NCBI RefSeq assembly: GCF_026625745.1
Contig: NZ_CP113061.1
Coordinates: forward strand, 3,186,001-3,250,000
Direction of reading: 5' to 3'
Length of the DNA: 64,000 nucleotides
Origin: Asticcacaulis sp. SL142
Lineage (GTDB): Bacteria; Pseudomonadota; Alphaproteobacteria; Caulobacterales; Caulobacteraceae
Part shown: one piece after another, positions 35,275 through 45,000 of the stretch
Layout of the letters: each line of letters begins with the position of its first letter
Position numbering within the stretch: the stretch's first letter is position 1
The notes under the pieces: generated by a model
The model's input: only the letters and a program-made list of their open reading frames with translations
Database searches by the model: none
Told to the model about the DNA's origin: nothing
Program-made: the position numbers and the translations under genes

Positions 35275-35275
35275 G

Positions 35276-36325
35276 CTATTTTATCTGCCCTTGAAGGGCG
35301 GCCATATCAGCGGTGCAGATAGAGATAAACCTCTTCTGGTTTTCAGATATCGGTTCTAAGCCAACCTGTGCGCGTCGCTCATCAAGGTGGGCGGGATCCT
35401 CAACCTCAAACGGCTCCCACACCCCGGCCGCGACGCAGCGGCCCTGACTGCCGTAGCGCTGAGGACGGTTGTACTTAAGGGCAACACGGTCATATAGCAT
35501 GGCGAAATTGGATGGGCGGGTATCTCCGGTGGCTACCAGCGGCTCCAGCAGAGCCAGCACGTCTCTCTGAAAGGCCGGGTCATGGTCGGCATGTTGCGCC
35601 AGAAGCCAGGCATTGCCGTCCGCCCCCGGACCGTGAGTTGAGATTTTAAACCAGCCGTTTTGAGCCAGTTCGGCTTTTAGCCAATTGGTATTGGAAATAT
35701 CTGTGGCGCATAGCTCGGCATAAATATAGCTTTTCATATAGTCTAGGACAGGGGGCGACGCATCCCTGGCCCACAACAGCCCCTGGTCTGTCAACATAGT
35801 GCCATAGCGTCCAAACTGATCACGGGCCGCCCGCACGGCAAGTTCTTTGGTGCTTGGTGGTAGTGCTTCGTGGGTGGCCTTGAGTGTGGCGGCAATGCCG
35901 TCCAGATCAGGGTGGGCGATTTTGCCGACCGACAGGTCGGCCCATGTGGTTTGATACTGCGTTTGACGGGCTTTGACCTCACTCACCCAGTTTTGCCATT
36001 CCGCCTCGCTTGTGGCCGTCTGTGCCAGTAGAAGACCGGCCTGAACCGGGGCGTGCCATTGGGGAAGCTTGCAACCTGAGACAAACTTAACGCCTTCAAG
36101 TCCTCCGACCTTATAGGCATGAGTTGTGGTCGCACTGATCACCGCCGCAAATTTCGCGTCGCCGGCGTGTTGGCGTAGGTCGTAATATTCGTTGAGGTCC
36201 GTCGGTGGGTTTGTGGCGAGGTGTGCGGCAATATCCGCAGGTGTCTTGTCACTGATATTTTCGGCCTTCACAGGCGCTACGAGCAGGAAGATGCCTAATC
36301 CAAGAGCCGCGATCCAATGTTTCAT
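35276..36325 (-). CDS. Secreted protein of unknown function
   Basis: A 349-residue protein. The frame is open far upstream, but the ATG at 36325 begins a clear signal peptide (MKHWIAALGLGIFLLVAPVKA). The mature part is helical with many tryptophans and paired blocks such as DLNEYYDLRQHAGDAKFAAVI and GLEGVKFVSGCKLPQWHAPVQ. It has several cysteines and ends FISICTADMAALQGQIK. I do not recognise the family. It converges with the LacI gene (one base between stops), and a TTGACA element on its strand lies about 60 bases upstream (36382-36387). Confidence 0.75.
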   Translation of the reverse strand: MKHWIAALGLGIFLLVAPVKAENISDKTPADIAAHLATNPPTDLNEYYDLRQHAGDAKFAAVISATTTHAYKVGGLEGVKFVSGCKLPQWHAPVQAGLLLAQTATSEAEWQNWVSEVKARQTQYQTTWADLSVGKIAHPDLDGIAATLKATHEALPPSTKELAVRAARDQFGRYGTMLTDQGLLWARDASPPVLDYMKSYIYAELCATDISNTNWLKAELAQNGWFKISTHGPGADGNAWLLAQHADHDPAFQRDVLALLEPLVATGDTRPSNFAMLYDRVALKYNRPQRYGSQGRCVAAGVWEPFEVEDPAHLDERRAQVGLEPISENQKRFISICTADMAALQGQIK

Positions 36326-36401
36326 AATCTTCCCCCGCGCGCATCGTTTCAAGGTGACAACTTGTGAGGGTTGATGAAGGCTGTCAAGTTGTGGGCCGGA
36401 C

Positions 36402-36433
36402 AAAAAAAGTCCCGGTGACAGAAGCCACCGGGA
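36402..36433 (-). terminator. Intrinsic terminator on the minus strand
   Basis: TCCCGGTG (36410-36417) and CACCGGGA (36426-36433) form an 8-bp stem with an eight-base loop. On the minus strand it is followed by seven T residues (A-run at 36402-36408). No annotated minus-strand gene ends here, so it closes a short intergenic transcript. Confidence 0.75.
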
Positions 36434-36592
36434 TCTAAAGGCCATTACCTTCGAAAATGCCAAATTCCAGAAGGTATTTAAAACCGAACCCAGACGATGA
36501 AGGTGAAAAAGGGAAAGACCCTCACCAAAGTCCGGCTTTAAACTCACAGTACGTAAGGGCCGGGAGACGGCACGCTTACACGGCAACAACAG
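36402..36592 (-). ncRNA. Candidate small RNA under operator control
   Basis: A predicted transcript of about 190 bases between a strong promoter (TTGACA-17-TAATTC) and an intrinsic terminator. It holds no frame with a ribosome site. It shows internal pairing, for example GGTGA with TCACC around GGG/CCC (about 36500-36525). The 349-residue protein downstream has its own TTGACA element after the terminator, so this looks like an independent RNA or an attenuated leader. It is predicted from sequence only. Confidence 0.45.
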
Positions 36593-36598
36593 GCTTCA

Positions 36599-36627
36599 GA
36601 ATTAGGCCCATCTGACAGCGCTGTCAA
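36599..36627 (-). promoter_or_regulatory. Minus-strand promoter with embedded operator
   Basis: On the minus strand, TTGACA (36622-36627), 17 bases and TAATTC (36599-36604). The perfect palindrome TGACAGCGCTGTCA (36613-36626) covers the -35 box. It has the same core as the zwf operator. It drives the candidate small RNA or leader. Confidence 0.7.
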
Positions 36628-36699
36628 ATATATTTTTGAAAAATATTTCAAAAATCATCCCTGACGCGAAATCGGCGCGCTAATGCTGCGGCGAACATT

Positions 36700-36745
36700 T
36701 TTTAGTATATTGAATTATATATTTAATTTTTAATATCACGCTGCA
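36700..36745. other. AT-rich tract upstream of bglX promoter
   Basis: A run dominated by A and T (TTTTTTAGTATATTGAATTA followed by ATATATTTAATTTTTAATAT) stands out in a GC-rich genome. It could be an UP-like or bent promoter region between the divergent transcripts. No gene is seen in the 36434-37055 interval apart from the sites listed. Confidence 0.4.
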
Positions 36746-36787
36746 GTGCAAAATAATAGTTCTTCGCATTTGCGAGTGCTCTAAGCC

Positions 36788-36816
36788 TTGACGGCGGCTG
36801 ATAGCGCTGTCATTAA
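36788..36816 (+). promoter_or_regulatory. Beta-glucosidase promoter with operator in spacer
   Basis: TTGACG (36788-36793), a 17-base spacer and CATTAA (36811-36816). The palindrome TGATAGCGCTGTCA (36799-36812, one base off the consensus seen at 36613) fills the spacer. It lies 240 bases upstream of the GH3 gene. Confidence 0.65.
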
Positions 36817-37055
36817 AGAGGTAATGGGCCGCAATATCATCAGGGTCATGTCTGATGTGTTGCGATGTCCGCGCGTACAGGGAGAGGCGGCGTCACCACG
36901 GCTTTTGGCGTTGTGACGGGACGGATATTTTGGCGCCCATGTCAAAAAGACGGGCGCTGAATAGATGTCGTAAGCGTTTCCTCATGGTCCTGCATAAGAT
37001 ATGACGTATAAAAAACGCCCGTATCATTGGTATCGGGCCCAGATGGGAAGCTGAG

Positions 37056-39647
37056 ATGAAATCTGCACACACCAAATCGTCGCCGTTCAAGGCGTGGCTG
37101 AAGCTAAGCACGGCCGGACTGATGCTCACGGCCTTAAGCGCCTGCGCGACCTTCAGCGGCGCGGACACCGATGCGGCCCCGATGGCGGCGGCCCCTGCAG
37201 TTGCCCCGGCACCGGCACCTGTGGCCGTCAATCCGGTGTGGCCGGAGCTTAAGGATGCCGGTCTGGTCGATGCTGATGTCGAAGCCAAAATCGACGCTTT
37301 GATGGCGCAGATGACGATCGAAGAAAAGGTCGGCCAAACCATTCAGGGCGATATCGCCTCGATCAAACCCGAAGACCTGAAAACATATCCGCTCGGCTCC
37401 ATTCTGGCGGGCGGATCGTCGTCGCCGAATGGCAACGAGCGCGCTACGCCGCAGGAATGGCTTGATCTGGCCGATGCCTATTGGCGTTCATCGCTGGAAT
37501 ATCCGTCCAAGGCCAAGATCCCGCTGCTGTTCGGGATTGATGCGGTGCATGGTCACTCAAACCTCGTGGGTGCGATCATTTTCCCGCATAATGTGGGCTT
37601 AGGCGCCACCCGCAATCCCGACCTGATGAAAAAGATCGCCGAAGTCACCGCCTATGAAATGGCGCTGGCCGGCGTTGACTGGACGTTTGCGCCGACGGTT
37701 GCCGTTTCGCGCGATAAGCGCTGGGGCCGGGCTTATGAATCCTATTCTGAAAACCCCGCAGATGTTGCCGCCTATGCCGGTAAGGTCGTTGAAGGCCTGC
37801 AAGGCGATAAGGGCGGCGATGAGGGCATTAAGCTGGGGCGCATCATGTCGTCGGCCAAGCACTATCTGGGCGATGGCGGCACCTTGGGCGGCAAGGATCA
37901 GGGCGATGCCGTGATCAGTGAGGAAGAACTGGCCAAGATCCACAACGCCGGTTATCCGCCGTCGATCGAAGCCGGTGTGTTGTCGGTCATGGCGTCGTTT
38001 TCAAGCTGGAACGGTGAAAAGCTGACCGGCAGCAAATACCTGCTGACCGACGTGCTGAAGGGCCGGATGGGCTTTGACGGCTTTGTGGTGTCCGACTGGA
38101 ACGCGCAAGGCCAGGTGCCGGGCTGCACCAACAGTTCATGTCCGCAGGCGTTTAACGCCGGGATCGACATGTTCATGGCCCCGGATTCGTGGAAGGGCAT
38201 CTATGAGAACACCTTGGCTCAGGCCAAGTCGGGTGAGATTTCACAGGCCCGTCTGGATGACGCCGTGCGCCGTATCCTGCGCGCCAAGATCAAGGGCGGC
38301 CTGTTTGAATTTGGCGCGCCGAAAGACCGCGCCATCACCGGCAAGTGGGAAAATCTATCTAAGCCCGAACATCGCGCCGTGGCGCGTCAGGCGGTGCGTG
38401 AATCGCTGGTGCTGCTGAAAAACAATGGCTCGCTGCTGCCCATTAAGGGCAAGGCCAATATCCTGGTGGCCGGTGATGGGGCCGACAATATCGGTAAGCA
38501 ATCGGGCGGCTGGACGATTTCGTGGCAGGGCACCGGCAACACCAATGCCGACTTCCCGCATGGCCAGTCGATCTTTGGCGGCATCAAGGACGCGGCGACG
38601 GCGGCGGGTGGCAAGGCGACCCTGTCGGTTGATGGTTCCTATAAGGGCAAAAAGCCGGACGTCGCCATCGTCGTCATCGGCGAAGACCCCTATGCCGAAT
38701 TTCAGGGCGACCGTCCGAACCTTGATTACCAGCCGGGTGAGCCCAAGGATCTGGAGCTGATCAAAAAGCTGCAAAAGGCCGGGATTCCCGTCGTGACCGT
38801 ATTCCTGTCGGGCCGTCCGATGTGGGTCAACCCGGAACTGAACGCGTCTAACGCCTTTGTGGCGGCGTGGCTGCCCGGCACCGAGGGCGGCGGGATCGCT
38901 GACCTGATCATCGGTGATGCGGCGGGCAAGGCGCGCCATGATTTCAAGGGTAAGCTCAGCTTCTCATGGCCGAAAACCGCCGTGCAGCAACCGCTCAATG
39001 TCGGCATGACCGGCTATGATCCGCTGTTTGCCTATGGCTTTGGGTTGACCTATGCCGACAAGGCCGATCTGGCCCAACAGTCCGAAGTGTCGGGCCTCAG
39101 CGATGCCGATGTGGTCAATGTCGATAACTATTTCACCGCCGGTCGTACCAGAGCGCCGTGGAAATTCTATCTGGCTGACCTGAGCGGCGCGAAAGACGGC
39201 GAGGGCACCTTCAAGAGCCCGAACGGTATTGCCAGCCAGACCATCGTCGATGCCGGCGCGCAGGAAGCCGGCCGCCGTCTGGTGTTCAACGGTCAGGGCC
39301 TTGGGGCGGCATTGTTCCAGGGGCCGCTGGTTGATCTGAGCCGTCAGACGACGGGTGAACTGGCGCTGTCGATCACCTATAAGATGGATAAGGCCGCTGA
39401 AGGGCCGGTGACCATCGGTGTCGGGCGTGATCCGTTCATCATGGGCCGTGTCGATGTGTCTAAGGCGCTGGCCCCGACGGGTGGTCAGTTCAAGACGCTG
39501 AAGATCAAGCTCGGTTGTTTCCGCGATGCGGGCGCAGACATGAAGCAGATCGGTGTGCCATTTGCGATATCTTCGGAAAAGGCGCTGGACCTGACCTATA
39601 CGTCCGTCAAGTTGATGGCGGTCGAAGGCGACGGCAACTGTCCGTAA
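37056..39647 (+). CDS. bglX: GH3 beta-glucosidase, lipoprotein
   Basis: An 863-residue glycoside hydrolase family 3 enzyme releasing glucose from cello-oligosaccharides or similar beta-glucans. The N-terminus is a lipoprotein signal ending in LTALSAC, so it is probably anchored in the envelope. The GH3 N domain has KHYLGDGGTLGGKDQGD, and the nucleophile is Asp347 in GFVVSDWNAQGQ. The second domain has ESLVLLKNNGSLLPI and GTEGGGIADLI. An extra C-terminal region of about 180 residues (galactose-binding-like fold, as in ExoP-type glucosidases) follows. An operator-controlled promoter lies upstream. Gene symbol by family; substrate is inferred. Confidence 0.92.
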   Translation: MKSAHTKSSPFKAWLKLSTAGLMLTALSACATFSGADTDAAPMAAAPAVAPAPAPVAVNPVWPELKDAGLVDADVEAKIDALMAQMTIEEKVGQTIQGDIASIKPEDLKTYPLGSILAGGSSSPNGNERATPQEWLDLADAYWRSSLEYPSKAKIPLLFGIDAVHGHSNLVGAIIFPHNVGLGATRNPDLMKKIAEVTAYEMALAGVDWTFAPTVAVSRDKRWGRAYESYSENPADVAAYAGKVVEGLQGDKGGDEGIKLGRIMSSAKHYLGDGGTLGGKDQGDAVISEEELAKIHNAGYPPSIEAGVLSVMASFSSWNGEKLTGSKYLLTDVLKGRMGFDGFVVSDWNAQGQVPGCTNSSCPQAFNAGIDMFMAPDSWKGIYENTLAQAKSGEISQARLDDAVRRILRAKIKGGLFEFGAPKDRAITGKWENLSKPEHRAVARQAVRESLVLLKNNGSLLPIKGKANILVAGDGADNIGKQSGGWTISWQGTGNTNADFPHGQSIFGGIKDAATAAGGKATLSVDGSYKGKKPDVAIVVIGEDPYAEFQGDRPNLDYQPGEPKDLELIKKLQKAGIPVVTVFLSGRPMWVNPELNASNAFVAAWLPGTEGGGIADLIIGDAAGKARHDFKGKLSFSWPKTAVQQPLNVGMTGYDPLFAYGFGLTYADKADLAQQSEVSGLSDADVVNVDNYFTAGRTRAPWKFYLADLSGAKDGEGTFKSPNGIASQTIVDAGAQEAGRRLVFNGQGLGAALFQGPLVDLSRQTTGELALSITYKMDKAAEGPVTIGVGRDPFIMGRVDVSKALAPTGGQFKTLKIKLGCFRDAGADMKQIGVPFAISSEKALDLTYTSVKLMAVEGDGNCP

Positions 39648-39664
39648 ATCAGACGCAGGATAAA

Positions 39665-39695
39665 GAAAAAGCCCCGGTTCGCCGGGGCTTTTTTT
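39665..39695. terminator. Bidirectional terminator between bglX and thuA-like gene
   Basis: GCCCCGG (39671-39677), loop TTCG and CCGGGGC (39682-39688), flanked by A-rich bases on the left and seven T residues on the right. It can terminate the converging transcripts from both sides. Confidence 0.88.
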
Positions 39696-39703
39696 GCGAG
39701 TTA

Positions 39704-40507
39704 TTATTTGCGCCCGCTGGCCCAAGCGACACCGTTTGCAACCAGATCAAGATAGGCATCTTCGCGCATGTTGGCTTCGTTGTGGGCGAGCGTCGTGGAA
39801 AACACCCGCACATTCTTGGGGCCATAGGTGTGCGTCCAGGCCACGGTAAAGGTCTTGTCGCGGTCGGCAACCTCTGGCGACTCCGGCTGGATGCCATAGA
39901 TCAGCGGCGTGACCTTGAACGTGGTCAGGTTGTTGTAAAGTTCATCGTTACTGGTCGTCCAACCACTTAGCTCCTTAGTGATCGGATGGGCGGTTTTCGC
40001 CACCGTCAGGGTAATCGGCGATTGCGGGCCGTGGCCTGACGATTGGATGCCGGTATATTCAAACCACCTAGCACGGGCCTCGCCCGCCGTGACCGGCTCA
40101 CGGAAAGTCTCTGCGCGGTAGGAGTGCATGGCGCAGTGCAGATTGACGCCGGGTATGCCCTTTTGGTGCGGGGCCAAAACCGTGTCGATAATCTTTGGGT
40201 CGCTTTCATCGGCGGCACATTCATTATGCACAATGACATCAAAACCATCGCCATAGTTCGGATTATCATAGATCGGCAGTTTCGGACGGGTCGCCTGTTC
40301 GCCCGGTTTTGGATCGTAATAAAGGTGGCTGACGGTCACATTGAGGCGGGCTTTCAGACCGTCCTCTAAGATTTCACGCTGTTCAGGGTAGTTGTGGCAG
40401 CAGCCACCGGTGACGATCAGCACCTTGATTGGTGCCTCCGGCTTGGTCTCAGCCAGTGCTGAGCCTGATACCAGTAAAACGGCTGAGATAAGTGTTGCGC
40501 GCCACAT
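39704..40507 (-). CDS. Secreted ThuA-domain protein
   Basis: A 267-residue protein. The frame is open upstream to 40558, but the ATG at 40507 starts a clear signal peptide (MWRATLISAVLLVSGSALA). The mature part has the ThuA-like glutamine-amidotransferase-related fold: VLIVTGGCCHNYPEQREILE, VIVHNECAAD, GIPGVNLHCAMHSYR, and TVAWTHTYGPKNVRVFSTTL. Such proteins are linked to sugar turnover (trehalose use or glycoside processing), but a catalytic role is not settled. It is convergent with the beta-glucosidase gene. Confidence 0.88.
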   Translation of the reverse strand: MWRATLISAVLLVSGSALAETKPEAPIKVLIVTGGCCHNYPEQREILEDGLKARLNVTVSHLYYDPKPGEQATRPKLPIYDNPNYGDGFDVIVHNECAADESDPKIIDTVLAPHQKGIPGVNLHCAMHSYRAETFREPVTAGEARARWFEYTGIQSSGHGPQSPITLTVAKTAHPITKELSGWTTSNDELYNNLTTFKVTPLIYGIQPESPEVADRDKTFTVAWTHTYGPKNVRVFSTTLAHNEANMREDAYLDLVANGVAWASGRK

Positions 40508-40561
40508 GTGCGATCCTCCGGTTATGTTTGGCCGGAGGATGGCCCATGCGGATTGCAAAGG

Positions 40562-40942
40562 TCAAGCTGTGGTTATTCTGGCACCGCTATGACGAAAGAC
40601 GCCGATGGCAAACAGGATGAACCCGATCAGGGTAATGATCGAGCCGATTCCGGCCAGAGGTGCGCCCCACGGCAGGCCCAATATCGAGCCAGCGATGCCA
40701 GGCGCCATGATGATAAGCCCGATGACCGCTACATAGAAATGGGCCTTGGCCAGCTTGCCCGTGGCCGCTGGGTGACTGCCGTAAAACAGTCCGGCCAGAA
40801 ACAACCCGACCCAGCCGATCAGATTGATATGGGCATGTACCGGCGACAGGGTGTGATCATGGCTGATCCCCATGACGATGCCCATGCTCATGCCTATAAG
40901 GCCGAAAATAATAGCACTGCGTAAAAACCACGACGCAATCAT
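40562..40942 (-). CDS. Small membrane protein, oxidase-subunit-I-like
   Basis: A 126-residue protein with four predicted transmembrane helices. The block SPVHAHINLIGWVGLFLAG resembles short proteins related to heme-copper oxidase subunit I, in which the histidine pair (HAH) could bind heme. It lacks the rest of the oxidase. It lies 55 bases upstream of the ThuA-like gene on the same strand and 12 bases downstream of the SnoaL-like gene. Function unknown. Confidence 0.75.
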   Translation of the reverse strand: MIASWFLRSAIIFGLIGMSMGIVMGISHDHTLSPVHAHINLIGWVGLFLAGLFYGSHPAATGKLAKAHFYVAVIGLIIMAPGIAGSILGLPWGAPLAGIGSIITLIGFILFAIGVFRHSGARITTA

Positions 40943-40953
40943 AGCGCGTCCCC

Positions 40954-41412
40954 CTAATCTATCCGTGTCCAGCCTTCGAAGACGGTTTCGCGGGCGATCT
41001 TGCCGTCTTTCATATGGAATACATGCAACAGACGCAGGTCGATTGTGGAACCGATGGGATAGGGGGCCGCCTCGAAGCCTTCGCGCACCAGCTTGAAACG
41101 GGCGACGCAGTCATCGATCACGCGGTCAAAGGTGGCGAAGCGCTCAATCGGGGTCATGGATATCAGTTCCATCGCCCCGAACATGCGTCGGTAATTGGCC
41201 TCGATCGCGGCCTTGCCGTGCAGGGTGATGCCGCGTGTCGGCATGTCGAGCACGATATCGTCCGTATAGAGCGACATGACGGCACCCGGATCGCGGCCTT
41301 CGCCCTTAATGTGCGCATCGACAATGGCAAGGTTCTGTTCGGTCAGGTCGCGGGTCATGAAGGCAGCTTTGGTTTGCGGTTTAAAGTGATGATCGTTGAG
41401 ATCGAGCGGCAT
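40954..41412 (-). CDS. SnoaL/NTF2-like protein
   Basis: A 152-residue protein with the cone-shaped NTF2-like pattern: VMSLYTDDIVLDMPTRGITLHGKAAIEANYRRMF, given by positions about 45-80, and LLHVFHMKDGKIARETVFEGW. Proteins of this fold include small isomerases and hydrolases and many of unknown role. The ATG at 41412 has an AAGGAAA ribosome site. It is divergent from a MarR regulator with two palindromes between them, so its expression is likely controlled by that regulator. Confidence 0.82.
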   Translation of the reverse strand: MPLDLNDHHFKPQTKAAFMTRDLTEQNLAIVDAHIKGEGRDPGAVMSLYTDDIVLDMPTRGITLHGKAAIEANYRRMFGAMELISMTPIERFATFDRVIDDCVARFKLVREGFEAAPYPIGSTIDLRLLHVFHMKDGKIARETVFEGWTRID

Positions 41413-41430
41413 GTAAATTTCCTTTTAATA

Positions 41431-41472
41431 GACAGAGAATCTGTCCATTTATATATAGACAGTTTATCTGTC
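41431..41472. promoter_or_regulatory. Tandem MarR-type operators
   Basis: GACAGAGAATCTGTC (41431-41445) and GACAGTTTATCTGTC (41458-41472) are two copies of GACAG-N5-CTGTC, 27 bp start to start. They fill the 80-base gap between the divergent SnoaL-like and MarR genes. The even spacing fits binding of two dimers. Confidence 0.8.
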
Positions 41473-41492
41473 AATATGCTACGCCGTGAATT

Positions 41493-41945
41493 ATGAGTAA
41501 TGTACCCTTGCCCGATGCGCAGGTGACCCTTGGGTCACTGCTGCGCCGCCCTTACGAATATTTGCAGACTAAGGGTTACGGCGGGCTGGCGGCGCGTGGT
41601 TTTCCCGATATTCGCCCGGCTCATTCCAGCCTGCTGAGATATATCCGCCCCGAAGGCTCGCGCGTCGTTGATCTGGCAGAACGCGCACAGATCACCAAGC
41701 AAAGCATGGCCTATCTGGTGGGAGATCTCGAAAGCCTGGGATATGTGACGGTTGTGCCTGATCCCGATGACGGCCGCGCCAAGCGGGTAGTGCTGACCTC
41801 GCGCGGACAGGCGGTGTGGGCGACGCTGATCGAGCTTAGTCAAAGGCTTGAGGATCACTGCGGCGACCTGATCGGGACGGACGATATGGCGGCTTTGCGA
41901 CGTATCCTGCAAAACCTGTCTCAGGCCCTGGGGCCGCGGGATTAA
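41493..41945 (+). CDS. MarR-family regulator
   Basis: A 150-residue winged-helix protein. The DNA-binding part reads RPAHSSLLRYI, VVDLAERAQITKQSMAYLVGDLESLGYVTVVPDPDDGRAKRVVLTSRG (given by positions about 55-105), with the wing DPDDGRAKRV. Such proteins usually repress a divergent gene until a small phenolic or stress ligand binds. Two palindromes sit in the intergenic space, so it probably controls itself and the SnoaL-like gene. Confidence 0.92.
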   Translation: MSNVPLPDAQVTLGSLLRRPYEYLQTKGYGGLAARGFPDIRPAHSSLLRYIRPEGSRVVDLAERAQITKQSMAYLVGDLESLGYVTVVPDPDDGRAKRVVLTSRGQAVWATLIELSQRLEDHCGDLIGTDDMAALRRILQNLSQALGPRD

Positions 41946-42015
41946 GCGCAAATAAGCTTAATGTCAGCCGCATATACAGGGGCCTAAAGCCCCATCGCTT
42001 ATTTATGATATTCTG

Positions 42016-45000
42016 ATGAATATGGGCGCAATCGGCTATGGGGCCGGTAGACGGCAGTTTGCGACCAATACGGACAAGACTATGGATCAGGGGCGTCATG
42101 ACGGTAAGGTTTCGTTATCGGCGGCACCCGATTTCCTGAAAGGCGAGGGGGAACTGGCGCGGCTGATGCGGACGCATGACTGGGACAAGACCCCGGTCGG
42201 GCCGCCTGAGCTATGGCCGCGCAGCCTAAAGACCGCCATCCGCATCATGCTGACCTCGCGCCAGCCGATCTGGGTCGGCTGGGGGCCGGAACTGACCTAT
42301 TTCTATAATGACGCCTATAAGTCGATCATCGGCGGCAAGCATCCGTGGGCGCTGGGCAAGCCGGTCTCGGAAGTCTGGCGCGAAATCAAAGGGGACATCG
42401 AGCCTCTGTTAGCCAAGGCCATGACCGGTGATGAAGGCATTTACGTCGAGGATCAACTCCTGATCATGGAGCGCAATGGCTATCCGGAAGAGACCTATTA
42501 CACCTTTTCCTATAGCCCGATCCCCGATGATGATGGCGGCGTGGGCGGCATTATCTGCGCCAATACCGATGATACTCAGCGCGTGATCGGGGAGCGGCAA
42601 CTGGCGTTGCTGCGCGATCTGGCCGCAAAAACCGCCAATTGCCGCACCGCCGAAGACGTGTTTGCTCAGGCGGATAAGGCCTTGTGTTCAAACGCCCATG
42701 ATATGCCGTTTAGCTTGTTTTATTGCCTGACGGGGGACGCGCCCAAGCTTAAGATGGCGTGCGGTGTGGATCATGAGCACGCCGCTGCCGATCCGCACAA
42801 CTGGCCCATCGAGCAGATGCGTCGCACAGGTGCGGCGGTACTAGTCGATGATCTTTCGGCGCAGTTTGCTGACCTTCCAAACGGGGCCTGGGATGAGGCA
42901 CCCACCCGCGCGGTGCTGTTGCCGGTCACTTTGTCGGGTGAGGCTCTGGCCGGGGTGCTGGTCGTGGGGCTTAGTCCCTACCGTCTTTATGACGAGGCCT
43001 ATCAGAGCTTTCTGCAACTGGTCACCGGCCAGATTGGCGCCAGCATCAGTAGTGCCACAGCCTTTGAGGCCGAAACCCGGCGCGCAGAGGCTTTGGCTGA
43101 GCTTGACCGCGCCAAGACGGCATTTTTCTCCAATATCAGCCATGAGTTTCGCACGCCGCTAACCTTGCTCTTGGGGCCGATCGAAGATGCCCTGGCTGAC
43201 CATCAGACCATTCCCGATAACCGAATCCGTCTGGATGTTGCCCATCGCAATGCGCTTAGGCTGCTGAAACTGGTCAACACCCTGCTTGATTTCGCCCGCA
43301 TCGAAGCCGGACGGGCCGAGGCCGCCTTTGTGCCGACCGATCTGGGAGCGTTTACGGCGGACCTTGCCTCGACCTTCCGTTCGGCCATGGACAAGGCAGA
43401 CCTGACCTTCCGCATTGCGTGCGAGACCTTGCCGGAACCGGCCTATATTGACCGCGACATGTGGGAAAAGGTCGTGCTGAACCTGATTTCCAACGCGTTC
43501 AAATATACCCTGAAGGGCGAGGTGACGGTCAGCCTGAGACACACGGATCATCAGGCGGAACTGACGGTTGCCGATACCGGCGTCGGTATCTGCCCGCAGG
43601 AACTGCCGAATGTGTTCAAGCGCTTTCACCGTGTCGCCGGGACGGGGGGCCGTACCTATGAAGGCAGCGGCATCGGCCTGTCGCTGGTGCAGGAACTGGT
43701 GGCCCTGCATGGTGGGCGGGTTGAGGTCGACAGCGAACTGGGTGTGGGTAGCGCCTTTCGCGTGATCCTGCCGCTCGGCCGCGATCACCTGCCGCAGGCG
43801 CAGGTGCGTGATGACCGCGGCGGACGATCGGTCGCTGCCATCGGAGCCGAGGCCTATGTCGAGGAAGCCCTGCGCTGGTTGCCGGGGGATGTGCCCGCCT
43901 TGTCGCCGCCGTCGCACGGGGCCTCAACCCTGCTGCCGACTGAAGCGGCGGATCATGATCACGCGACCGCCGGGGCCCGTATCGTTCTGGCCGACGACAA
44001 TGCCGATATGCGCGACTATGTGCAGCGCCTGTTGTCGGCCCATTATGAAGTCGAGGCCGTGGCCGATGGCGAAGCGGCGTGGGCGGCGATCCTGCGTAAG
44101 GCGCCCGATCTGGTGCTGACCGATGTGATGATGCCGCGCCTTGATGGGTTTGGCTTGCTTGCGCGATTGCGCACTTTTGAGGCCACCCACAAAATCCCGG
44201 TGGTCATGCTGTCGGCGCGGGCGGGCGAAGAAGCACGGGTCGAAGGGCTTGAGGCCGGGGTCGATGAATATCTGACCAAACCGTTCAGTGCGCGCGAACT
44301 GCTGGCGCGGGTGCGCTCACAGCTCCAGATGGCGGCCCTGCGTCAGGAGGGCGAGGCGCGGGTGACACGCGTGCTCGAAAGCCTTGATGACGGGGTGCAG
44401 GTGCTGGGGGCGGACTGGCGCTTTACCTATATGAACGCAGCGGCGCGTGAGGCCTTATCGGCGCAGGGCATTGATCCTGACGCCCGCATTGGCCAGCATT
44501 ATTGGGATGATGTATTCCCGGACGCGCGGGGGACTGAGCTTGAGCGCAACCTGCGCAAGGTGATGACCGGGCGGGTCAGTGTCTCCTTTGAAAACTTTTA
44601 TGCGCCCTGGCAAAAGTGGTTTGCCGTGCGCGCCTTTCCGGTCGAAGAAGGCGGCATTTCAATCTATTTTCAGGAAATCACGGAACGCAAACATGCCGAG
44701 GCGGCTTTGCGCGAAAGCGAGGAGCGCTGGCGTGGCCTGACCGAGGCCATGCCGCAACTGGTGTGGGCGACGTCGGCTAACGGAGGGGTCGCCTATATGA
44801 ACCGGCACTGGCAGTCCTATACCGGGGTGCCTTTGGAGCGCCTTATGGGGCAGGGCTGGGTTGAGGTTCTGCACCCCGATGATCGCGATCGCACCGTGCA
44901 GCACTGGGCCGATGCGGTGGCGGGGCGGGCGGCCTATGATATAGAATACCGCCTGCGCCGGTTCGACGGGGCCTATCGCTGGTTCAAGACGCGCGGCGTC

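Noticed and set aside
36893..37342. A 149-codon minus-strand frame overlapping the start of the beta-glucosidase gene
   Set aside because: Shadow of the lipoprotein signal and alanine-proline-rich N-terminus of bglX; Ala/Gly/Ser-rich with no protein pattern.
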